From positions 289,332-353,331 of the forward strand of contig NQMI01000038.1 in the NCBI GenBank assembly GCA_002270565.1: a DNA stretch of 64,000 bases, in the 5' to 3' direction. This DNA comes from Stenocarpella maydis. Its lineage: Eukaryota; Ascomycota; Sordariomycetes; Diaporthales; Diaporthaceae. The translations under genes and the position numbers were made by a program. The notes beneath the pieces were generated by a model. The model had not been told where the DNA came from. It saw only the letters and a list, made by a program, of their open reading frames with translations, and made no database searches. Positions 50,654-60,039 of this stretch are shown in pieces (within the stretch, counting starts at the first letter, position 1; the number at the start of each line of letters is the position of its first letter).

Positions 50654-50664
50654 CGGAGATCCCG
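50654..50664. promoter_or_regulatory. CGG-N5-CCG palindrome, possible Zn2Cys6 factor site
   Basis: CGGAGATCCCG lies 137 bp upstream of the cyclase start. A second copy with one base changed (CGAAGATCCCG) sits 70 bp further at 50,724-50,734. Inverted CGG triplets are the classic half-sites of fungal Zn2Cys6 regulators, so co-regulation of the divergent pair is plausible. A single perfect match can also occur by chance. Confidence 0.35.
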
Positions 50665-50810
50665 CAGTCAGTCCACTGGGCAAACAAAATCAAACTCTAA
50701 AAACTTGATTCTGCACCGCCGCCCGAAGATCCCGTAGTCAGTCATATATTAACCAAACAGTGTTGAACTTTAAGAACTTCGTTTTACTAGCTGGCCAGGG
50801 GTCTTATCTA

Positions 50811-51080
50811 CAGCCCAGGGGGGTCTCAAACGTTATTTCGTGACTTCTGTTGCCACAGTGGGTCTAATGCAACCCAACCAGAGCAACATTAGTAAGTTAG
50901 CAGTTATCCATAGAAACTGATGTACCCACAGATAAATAATAATTAGTCATGATTTTAAGCAATTCATGGCCATGAAGTATTGTTAATATGGAAACTACTA
51001 GAAAAGGGTACCTGGTGGGTCAGAGGGGTGGGTGAAATGTAACGTACAGAGGACATAACGTTTGAGATCCCTGTGGGCTG
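50811..51080. mobile_element. MITE, Tc1/mariner (Fot/pogo)-type, 270 bp
   Basis: The terminal inverted repeats are 26 bp with 23 matches: CAGCCCA...CTCAAACGTTAT at the left and its reverse complement at the right. The element is flanked on both sides by TA (50,809-50,810 and 51,081-51,082), the target duplication of Tc1/mariner/pogo transposases. No coding capacity is seen. It lies in the shared promoter of the cyclase/monooxygenase pair. Confidence 0.8.
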
Positions 51081-51626
51081 TATGGTTCCCTGTAGTTAAG
51101 ATAAGGAAATTAAGCTCCGTCTGGGAGACTAGGTGCCGCGTATTCCTAGCCTAATTTAACTTAGTTTTTGATCCAAACTATCGATATTGCAACAACCAAG
51201 TACAGCTGAGCCGTCTCCCGCTCACGCTCTTCCGTGCCTTCATTTCTTCCTGGTTACTTCGTAACTCATGACACATTAACATGGTAAGCCACATGCAGGG
51301 AGTCTAGCTCGCCTGGGAGACTCTCTGTAGCCACGAGCTTGGATCTCCAAGGGCTAGAAGGGGGCCGGACGACAAGTATTCAGGGTATACTTTGTTAAAC
51401 ATCATCAGTTCCTTTTATAAAAGGGTTCCGCTGAAACTGCTTGGCCTTCTCAGCCTAGCATTTACCCCATCGTATAAATAGCATTTAACATTAATCCCAC
51501 CTTGTGTCTGCTTCACCTAAGTTAACGTCCCGCCGGTTTGCGTTTTTACAAATTGTCCAAACTCCCTACCGTTCCTGTCAACTTTGCCTAGTCTCAAGCT
51601 GTGAACAATCACCCTAGACGTCCAGC

Positions 51627-53564
51627 ATGTCTGCCCCTCCCATCGCATCCGAGACGCCTACCAATGGCGTCGCCCTGGACTTTATGGCACTCAACAAGAA
51701 GTACATTGAGGAAAAGGAGAAGCGCAAACGGCCCGACGGCAGCGCCCAGTACACCGAGATAGAGTCGGACGCGCGCCTCGGCAAGCTCGCCCAAGACCCC
51801 TGGGTCAACCACGAGGAGCTCAATGCGCAACCGGCCAACCTCGCGGACGGCGACGAGGTGCAGGTCGTTGTGCTTGGTGCCGGCTTCGCCGGCCTGATGA
51901 CCGCCATCCGCTTCGTCCAAGCTGGCCTCAGCCCCCCGGGCATCCGTATCGTCGACACCGCCGGCGGTTTCGGCGGCACCTGGTACTGGAACCGATACCC
52001 CGGCCTCATGTGCGACATCGAGAGCTACATCTACATGCCGCTGCTCGAGGAGACGGGATACGTGCCGAAACACAAGTACGCCTATGGCCACGAGCTGCTC
52101 GCGCACGCGAACCGGATGGCGGAGACGTGGGGCCTAGCGGACCAAGGCGTGTTCCGCTCGTGCATCAAAAGCTGCCAGTGGGACGAGGACACGAAGCGGT
52201 GGAAGGTCGTCATCGAGCAGGATCGCGGTCCCAACGAGGCGCCCGTCACGATGACGGTCCAGTCACAGTTCGTTGTCCTGGGGACCGGCGTCCTTAACCA
52301 CCCCAAGGCGCCCAAGAATCTAGATGCCTTCGAGGGCGAAATGTTCCATTCTGCCCGATGGAACTACGGTGTGACCGGAGGGGGCCCAAGTGACCTCAAG
52401 AACCCGCAACTGCCCGGCCTGGTGGGCAAGCGGGTTGGAATCATCGGCACGGGAGCCACCGCCGTCCAGCTCGTACCCCAGCTGGCCAGGTGGGCGAAGG
52501 AGCTGTACGTCTTCCAGCGGACGCCCTCGTCGGTGGATGAAAGGGGCCAGAAGCCCACGGACCCAGAGGAGTGGGAGAAGATCGCCGACAGGAAAGGCTG
52601 GCAGAGGCGCCGCATGGAGAACTTCGACGTCTACATATCGGGACGTGAGGCGGAAGAGGACCTGGTTGCAGACGGCTGGACCGGAATGAAGACATTCAAG
52701 GTAGTCATGGCAGCCCCTCAGGAGAAGCCGCTCGGCGTGGCAGACATAGCCGGCCACATCGGCGGCCTGCTCGCGCTGGACGCGCCCAGGTCCGAGCGGA
52801 TCCGGCGTCGCGTGGACGAGGTGGTCAAGGACAAGACGACTGCCGCGGCCCTCAAGCCGTGGTACCCGGCATGGTGCAAGCGGCCGGCGTTCCACGACGA
52901 CTACCTCGAGGCGTTCAACCTCCCCAACGTCCATCTCGTCGATACGGCCGGCAAGGGCGTGGACCGCGCCACCAAAGACTCACTCGTCGTCGGCGACGCC
53001 GACTACCCGCTGGACGTCCTCGTGCTGAGCACGGGCTTCAGGGAGCCTGGGGCGAACATGGGGGAGCCGTCGGGCTGCGCCAACATGACGGTCAAGGGCC
53101 GCGGCGGGGCCCTGTTGTCCGACAAGTGGTACAGCAAAGGCCCGTCGACCCTGCACGGCATCCTCACCAACGGCTTCCCGAACCTCCTGCTCAACGGCCC
53201 ACTGCAGATCGGGAGATCACCCAACTATACCAGCGTGCTGGACGCACTGTCCCAGCACTGCGCGTACATGGTGGCCCAGGCGATGAGGCGGGCGGGCAAG
53301 AGCTCCGACAAGGTCGTCCTCGAGGCCACCGTCGAGAGCGAGGAGGCCTACTCGGAGCTCCACAGGCAGTACGCCGCCTGGTTCTCCGGCACGACCGTCT
53401 GCACGCCGGGCTACATGAACAATGAAGGCCGTGAGGCCCCGCCCGAGGAGAAGACGAAGATGGCCAGAGGGACGCCGTTCCCGCATGGAATGAACGCCTA
53501 CATCAAATTCCTGGAGGACTGGCGCGCCGAGGGCTCTATGAAGGGTGTGGAGGTTACAGTATAG
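51627..53564 (+). CDS. Flavin-dependent monooxygenase, Baeyer-Villiger type
   Basis: An intronless gene of 645 aa. FAD-binding Rossmann motif GAGFAG is at residues 84-89, followed by GGTWYWNRYPGLMCD. The Baeyer-Villiger fingerprint FEGEMFHSARWN (F-x-G-x3-H-x3-W) spans about residues 235-246, and the NADPH Rossmann motif GTGATA is at 274-279. There is no N-terminal signal peptide, so it is probably cytosolic. The N-terminal extension before the FAD fold (about 80 residues) is typical of the cyclohexanone/steroid-monooxygenase branch found in fungi. It would insert an oxygen next to a ketone, forming an ester or lactone, using NADPH and O2. The substrate is unknown. It is divergent from the cyclase gene inside an AT-rich region, yet its own GC content is high and undamaged, so it is probably functional. 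Confidence 0.92.
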   Translation: MSAPPIASETPTNGVALDFMALNKKYIEEKEKRKRPDGSAQYTEIESDARLGKLAQDPWVNHEELNAQPANLADGDEVQVVVLGAGFAGLMTAIRFVQAGLSPPGIRIVDTAGGFGGTWYWNRYPGLMCDIESYIYMPLLEETGYVPKHKYAYGHELLAHANRMAETWGLADQGVFRSCIKSCQWDEDTKRWKVVIEQDRGPNEAPVTMTVQSQFVVLGTGVLNHPKAPKNLDAFEGEMFHSARWNYGVTGGGPSDLKNPQLPGLVGKRVGIIGTGATAVQLVPQLARWAKELYVFQRTPSSVDERGQKPTDPEEWEKIADRKGWQRRRMENFDVYISGREAEEDLVADGWTGMKTFKVVMAAPQEKPLGVADIAGHIGGLLALDAPRSERIRRRVDEVVKDKTTAAALKPWYPAWCKRPAFHDDYLEAFNLPNVHLVDTAGKGVDRATKDSLVVGDADYPLDVLVLSTGFREPGANMGEPSGCANMTVKGRGGALLSDKWYSKGPSTLHGILTNGFPNLLLNGPLQIGRSPNYTSVLDALSQHCAYMVAQAMRRAGKSSDKVVLEATVESEEAYSELHRQYAAWFSGTTVCTPGYMNNEGREAPPEEKTKMARGTPFPHGMNAYIKFLEDWRAEGSMKGVEVTV

Positions 53565-54102
53565 GCCAAAGCACGTGAGTAACAGCTTTAAAAGCTATGA
53601 TGTTGGATGGGTCACGTATTGCAATACGAGTGGGGTGTTGTTCTTGTATTTCTCTCTGTCTTTCGAGTAGTGGGTGCAGTGGGCGTAGCCCGCCAGCTAT
53701 CTCGGGTCTATATAGTGGGTGGTAGTTGCTTAGTAAGCAACTACGCCCTCTGGCTATAGTACGGTGGCTATAGCGATAGCCCACCAATGTGCTGTTGCAC
53801 ACTACTATTGCCACACTGGTAGTCTTTTTTTTTAAAAATCATAGTAAAAAAAAATCCCAGGCGTGGGGTTGAACCCATGCTCTTGCTGTTGTAATAAGAA
53901 CAAAAGAATTGCTGTATTTATCATTAGAATCCCTATGTTGCCGTTACTTTTAGTTGTGGCAGCCCCTTTGCCAAGTTTATTGAATATACCATTGTACCAA
54001 GTGCCCATTAAATACAGGTACCTGGAGAGGCCTGGCGTGTTATAGCGGTTTCTGCTTCTTCTGGAAGCTAGGAGCCCGTAATTATATGGTCCGGCATAAT
54101 AT
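53565..54102. other. Monooxygenase 3' flank with palindromes and repeat fragments
   Basis: Contains a perfect 23-bp palindrome (53,722-53,744), a second inverted pair GTGGCTA/TAGCCCAC nearby, and on the minus strand near 53,858-53,880 a tRNA B-box-like GGTTCAACCC followed by a T-run. The right border is a single N at 54,103, beyond which a truncated LTR begins. Confidence 0.5.
53722..53744. repeat. Perfect 11-bp inverted repeat with 1-nt centre
   Basis: GTAGTTGCTTA-G-TAAGCAACTAC. It is too distant from the monooxygenase stop (158 bp) to be an obvious terminator. It may be the end of a decayed transposon. Confidence 0.6.
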
Positions 54103-54103
54103 N

Positions 54104-54421
54104 TGATTTCTGAAGTTTGTATGTACTTAATTTGGGCATTGCCAGGGCTATGGTTGGCTGGTGGCTTGGAACCAAAGATGGTGTGTTGGAAGGGCGAATT
54201 TTCCGGCATTTGCAAATTTGCACCAGAGCCGACCGCAGCGTGCCCAGGGGTGAGACGACGTCGGAGGGTATATAAGGAGGGCTTACAGAAGCCCAACTTA
54301 ATTCAATACAAAGTTGTCCAGACCACTGTCAATTGTCCGAATTCGCCTCAGGGCACCACACTGCGACCCTGCCGAAACACACGCTGAACTGAATGCTATT
54401 TTATAGCACAAATTCATCAGA
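54104..54421. repeat. LTR copy 1, truncated at the N
   Basis: Near-identical to 60,464-60,785, with about a dozen differences. It contains a TATA-like GTATATAAGG and ends CATCAGA. The first 276 bp of the full LTR are missing because the sequence starts at a single N (54,103). It is joined on the right to the 3' end of a Copia pol remnant read on the minus strand, so it is that element's 3' LTR. Confidence 0.75.
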
Positions 54422-56250
54422 CTTTTCATAAAGGCATTTGCTAGGTTACAGTCCCCAGTAATCCACCGGATCTTATGGATCTTATACTTCTTATATAACT
54501 GCTTTAACGCCATTATATTGATTATTAGTTATTTCTCTTTTATTATCCCTAGCTTAACTAGATACTTATATAATAAATACGAGTCTATATAGATAATAAG
54601 AGGGATCTCTAGTAGACTTAGGCATTTAGTAACCTGGTGCAAAGTGGCTGATATTACAATCCCTATATTAAAGCTGTTAACTATGCTATAAATCTTAGAA
54701 GCAAGTATGCTATATGTAACCCTCTTATACTTTATTAATAACTAATAAAGGATATTTCTAATAATCTTCTATATAGATGATTGCTTGGTTTGCTTTTTAT
54801 TTACTAGGGCAATTATATAGCTAATTTGGGAATTAAGGTCCTTATTATTAGTAAAAGACCCGTCTATAAAGATTATCAACTTGGCTGCCGCAAGGTCCAG
54901 AGGAATATAGTTAAGGCTACGGTTAAGGTGGTCTGCTTGCTACTTTAGCTGCTTATTTAACTTCGTATAATCCTCTTCTTTGGGGTCTTGAATTTATGCT
55001 GTAATAGAGAGGTTAAATGCTGCTTCTAGATAGTAAATAGAAGCTAGATATGCTCCTTATACGCGTTATTCTATATACTGTTAAATGTAATCTGTAGCTA
55101 TGCAGTTAACTAGCTATATTTTTGCCCCTTGGCCCTTTTATCTGAGATATATAATGCTATTGTGTAACATTATAATCTTTATACTATTGAAGTCTAATAA
55201 TCTCTTAGGGGTTAATCTATCCTTTAGCTTATAGCGGATCTCCTCCTTCTTAATCTTTTGCTCCTTAAGTTCTGAGAAAGCTAAAGTATAGAGGGTAAGA
55301 GTATTATTAGTCTGCATAATAGTAATACTAAAGATATCCTTACTACTATAGTCAGCTATTAAGAGGCACGGGTTATATGCAGATATAATCATCCCCAGCT
55401 TCTCAATATAGTATTTATGGTATATAGCCTACTAGTGCATGCTGGCTTTAGCAATGCTATATAGAGGCTTAATTACCCTTATGATTATACCAGCCGGGTA
55501 TTTACCCCTTATTTTAGGAGGAAGGTAGCATAAGATGGGCCTCTTAAGTATAGATTTTAACTATAGATAAGCCTGAGTAATATTATAGAGTTTAAGATAT
55601 AGTCCCTTAGTTATTAAAGAAGGCATAAGGGTAAGAAGAAGTTAATAATTTGCATGTTATACTATTAGTAATTATATAAGGATCTTATATTTTATAAGAT
55701 CCCTAAAGCTGGCTATAACTAGGCGGGACTTCTTATATGGCTTCTTGGTTTTGCCCTTGATTTCCTTAATAATGTGAAACTTAAAGATCTATATTCCTTT
55801 ATATTTCCTCTTATTAAACTGCTTAAACTAGAATACTTCTTGGCTAATTAGCTTAGATACTTCCCTATTATCTGACTCCTTAAAGGGGTTGCCTGGGGTA
55901 ATAATAATGCTATCCTAGTAGAGCTTTAGAGTAAGTTTATAGTTCTTAATTTATTATTAGGTAAGAAATGCATAGGCAATAATCTTATCTTCTACCTTAT
56001 TATCATTATTATTAGCAGCAGGGTTATTATTATTATTATCTATAGTAATAACTGCCTTCTGCTTGCTCTTGGTTCCCCGTGGCTGTCCTTATTGTTGAGG
56101 GACTACCGGGTTAGGGATAGCTGGTATAAAGTCTGGCTCAAAGCATACTAGCTCCTCAGGAATATTATTAGGGTTCAGCAGATTAATAGGTCCTTCTTTA
56201 TCCTAGTAGTATGGCTATATAAGAGTTAACTAGAAAACAACTAGTTTATT
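54298..56250 (-). mobile_element. Copia (Ty1-type) pol remnant, RIP-mutated
   Basis: On the minus strand, RNase H-type stretches of fungal Copia elements can be read. These are KIRWITGDCNLANAF (near 54,430-54,475), DSYLLYKYLVKLG (near 54,550-54,590) and IDGSFTNNKDLNSQI (near 54,820-54,865). The frame runs on into the LTR and stops near 54,298. Farther upstream (to higher coordinates) the sequence is too eroded by C-to-T changes to place domain borders, so the end given is approximate. Confidence 0.65.
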
Positions 56251-57439
56251 TAGTGTAATGATTAGAGGGTTCCCAAGTACATTAAACCTGAAAGATTAAG
56301 GGTTTATATTCAGAATACATTGTTAGGTAGTTGTTAAGCAATATTATTGACTAATAATAATTACTAGCTATAAGGCTATCCAATGCTAGGATTGAATACT
56401 TAGATTAATAACTAAAGAGTCTGTTTTATAAAAACTATCTACTATTGGTGATAACCATATCCGTATATATGTTCTGACTCTTTAGTGGCTTGTAAGCTTG
56501 TATACTAAGCCATTAAGCTCTTGCATGAGGCTTAATATTTCATCCTTTAAGCGGACTTATATAGCTTGTAATCAAGCATTATGAGCTAGATCCTAACCCT
56601 AATAAGGTGGTATTACTAATTGGATTAGGTGGGATGCCCTTTTTAGGAGCTATTTCCTATCCTATGGGGTTATCTTCTGCAATAGTTAGCTGCTAATGCG
56701 TATTTGCTTATAATACTATCTCCTTTCTTACTTCTTTTATCCTTAAAAGTGCCCTGTAAGTTATTTTTCGTTTATTAGTACCTCTGTTTATACCTTTCTA
56801 ATCTATTATATTATCTGGAGTTAAGGATTCCTGGGTTTCCAAATTATCCCGTTATTTTAGAAAGGTTGAGTAATATAATTCCTTATTGTTTACTATTCTG
56901 CAGAATGCTGTTATTATGTGACCTTATTCTTCTTATGAGGCGTAGGGCATTAAGAGCTGTAAGGTCTTGGAGAAGGCCTCCAGTTATTATACTAAGTGTA
57001 TTTGGTAGTAGTAGTTAAAGTATAATATCCTGGAACTGAATAACTTTAAGGACCTTTTATATATCTTAGCTTAGTATTAAAAACTGGAGGATGAGATTAA
57101 AGAGTTAGAGGAGAAGCTTCTTTATTTATATAAATAGAAGTATATATAGTATAAGTGGATATTTTAGGCTATTTATTAAGGTTTATTGAATTTAGATGAG
57201 TTAAATTATATAGAAAAGGAGGAGGTTGATATTAAGTAGAGGTGGATTGCGAAATAGTTTACTAAGGTGGTTTACTGAAGTTCTATTAAGGAGGCTGGTG
57301 GGATAGTGGTATAGGAGGTATAGCTGCATTCTAAGGGTGAAGTAGGGGTTTTTGATTGAAGTTCTTTGATGGATGATGGTATTAGTTGGTCTGAATTTAT
57401 AGGTACTGGTAATAAGGGTAGTGAAGGAAATGTGCCTGT
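56251..57439. other. AT-rich, unresolved repeat DNA
   Basis: Probably the 5' part of the Copia remnant plus another fragment. On the plus strand near 57,061-57,250, KLEDEIKELEEKLLYLYK and later LDELNYIEKEEVD can be read between stops. This is a coiled-coil-like stretch seen in fungal repeat-associated proteins. No intact gene is present. Confidence 0.35.
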
Positions 57440-60038
57440 GGGTGGCTTGTCTTAGTGCCTGATTCTTGTTATTGGGAATGGAACTTGTTTGCTTGTTGTC
57501 TGACTGGTCCTAATCTCTGGCTGTCTTTGGTTTACTAGTTATGCTGTGTTATCCTGATCTTTGTTTTTCTGTGATTAGTATTTGCTAGGGTATAGGGTGT
57601 GGATACTGGTATTCATTTGGATGGGTTTTGGGTGTGATTGGTATTTGGGTTATTGGTTGGATGGGGTGACTGGTATTGGTGTGTTTTTCCGAGGGGTTAA
57701 CTGGTTGCTGGCTTTTGGTTATTCCCATTGTGATTAGTCTCTTGTTGGTTGTTTTCCTTGTTTTAGCTGTGAAGTTTAGGGTTTGTTGTGTGGTTTTGTT
57801 GTAATGTTGGTTTGTTGTGGTTTGTTATGTGTGGGGTCTTTAGGCTGCGTTCTTGGCTTCTGGGACTGTTTCGTGGTGGTTTGCGTATGGTATTTCTTGA
57901 GTTTATTATGATAGTGGGTTAAGTTTTGGGCTGGTTCTTATGTGTTTTTGCTAGAGTTGTAGCCTTTTTATTTGATGAGGTATTCTGTTGTCCCTTGGTG
58001 CTGTCTTGAGTCCATGATGTTTTCCACTTTGTATTCCTTGTTGTATTTGTTAAGTGTTTCAATCTGTGTTTTGAGTTCTGCGTTCTTGGGTGCTGGCTTT
58101 AAGAGTGAGATGTGAAAGACTGGGTGTTATTTTATTCCCTTGGGTAGCAAGAGTTTGTAATTAGTATTTAAAAGCTTTCTTGAAATTTTAAAGGGGCTAA
58201 TTTTCTTATGGTTAAGCTTTTTGCTGGGTTGCTTAGTTTTAATATTTTAGTAAAGGAGGTAGACCTTATTTTTCTCCTTAAGAATTAGTTTCTTAATTCT
58301 TTTTTAATTTATATATTTTATTATTTATTCTTATATAAAAGAAAGTTTTGCTTGGATATCCTTTTAGATTTATCTGATTTGTATTGCTTTTTGTTCTGCT
58401 GATTCCATTAGGGTGTTATCTAGCAGTAATTTATAGTATGCCTAAGGTTTATATCTATAGAGTGTAAAGAAAGGTAACTATTTAGTTATACTAGTAGTTG
58501 CGCTATTATAGGCAAACTATACTAATGATAGTAGTTTAACCTAATTATCCTATAATTAGTTGATATAGTATTGGAGGTATTATTCTATAATCTGGTTGAT
58601 TTGCTTTATTTATCCGTTTATTTATAGATATACTATTGTTAAGAGTTTGTGCTTTACTTTAAGTTATTTTATTAGTAACTTTTAAAAGTTTGATATAAAG
58701 AGCTTATCTCCATTTAAGATAATTTTATATAGCATTTTGTAATTGCTTATAATGATTTGTAAGAATATATATGTAAGTTCTTCTATAGTGCTGGCTTCCT
58801 TATATAGTATGAAGTATATATACTTGCTTAGTCTATAAACTACTACTAGAATACTGTTGTAGCATACTCTAGTTAAGGGTTCTTATAAGAGGGGTAGCTT
58901 AATGATAAAGTTTAGGCTAATGGATGACTATATAGCTGTAGGTACTAGTAGGGGTTTCAATAATCTATATGATTTGTATCTAGAGGCCTTGTTTTTGTTG
59001 TATGAGTTGTATTTACTAATAATGTTTTGAATCTTCTTCTTAAGATTGGGGATCTAGTAATTCTGCTAAATCCTTTTGAGTATTGCTATAATACCTTAGT
59101 AGCTATATGCTAGTACTTTATATATTTCTATAATTAACTTGTTTTATTTCTTTAGATTGGTAGGGGTTTTTCTGGTTTGAAAGTTAACTTTGATTGTAGT
59201 GTTAAGTTTGTGATTGAGAATAAGGCTTTTATCTTCTTAGGTTTTGAATACTATCCATTCTATAGGTGAATCCTTATCTTAATGGTTGGGTCTTTAACTA
59301 AGTGTGTTTGCTCTTACATTCTTGACTCTATTTATATAGATGACCTTAATATTGAATAGTGATAAGAACTCTATGTATTTGACTTATTGTTTATTGAGAG
59401 TCTTAGTTGTTATAAAGGTTGTAAAATTCTTGTAATCCGTATAGAGTTTGATCTACTTTTTGGCTCCTATAAGGTAGTATTGCTATTCCTAGAATATATA
59501 TATTATAGCTATAAATTCTTTATCTGGTATAGTATAGCGGGTCTCTAGTTTATTAAACTTCTTGCTAAAGTTTATAATAATATATGTCCTTCTTTAGTTA
59601 TTTTTTTAAGTTTTCTGCTTGTAGTATTATCTAAGGTATTTATATGGATCTTGAATTCCTTCTTTGGGTCTGCTTCCTTAAGTATAGGGTCTTTTATAAC
59701 TTTATTTTTAAGTATTTAGAAAGCTTATTATTTAGTATTTATTTATCTAAAGGTATAATCCTTCTTAGTAAGGTCTATTAATGGTTTTGTAATATTACTA
59801 TACTATGTAATAAATTATTAATAGAAGTTGGCATATCTAAGGAATGCTCTAATGTCCTTAATGTTTATAGGGGTTGGCTATTCCTTAATTGCTTTAACTT
59901 TTCCTTTTTATATTTTGATTTTCCCTAGTTTGATTATGTACTTGAGGTAGTTGACTTTTTATATATACTAGTTGCATTTTTCTGGTTCTACTAGGAGATT
60001 AGCATCCTAAAGTTTTTAGAGAACCCTTTTGATATATC
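57440..60038 (-). mobile_element. Gypsy chromovirus pol remnant, copy 1
   Basis: Read from high to low coordinates on the minus strand, it runs through the end of the reverse transcriptase, RNase H, integrase and a chromodomain. The chromodomain is at about 57,920-58,045, around EYLIKWKGY, with W-E-P turned into stop-E-P. HPVFHISLLKPAPKN, the usual integrase end, precedes it. Many stops are explained by G-to-A changes on this strand. It is cut at its reverse-transcriptase side by the N at 60,039. Confidence 0.78.
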
Positions 60039-60039
60039 C

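Larger units (their letters stand above)
50518..51626. other. Divergent promoter of cyclase and monooxygenase genes
   Basis: A stretch of 1.1 kb between divergent starts. It contains a CGG-N5-CCG palindrome, a MITE (both listed separately) and two TATA-like boxes before the monooxygenase, TATAAAAG at 51,416-51,423 and TATAAATA at 51,473-51,480. A diverged direct repeat of about 65 bp (units starting near 50,650 and 50,720) surrounds the palindromes. Confidence 0.6.
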
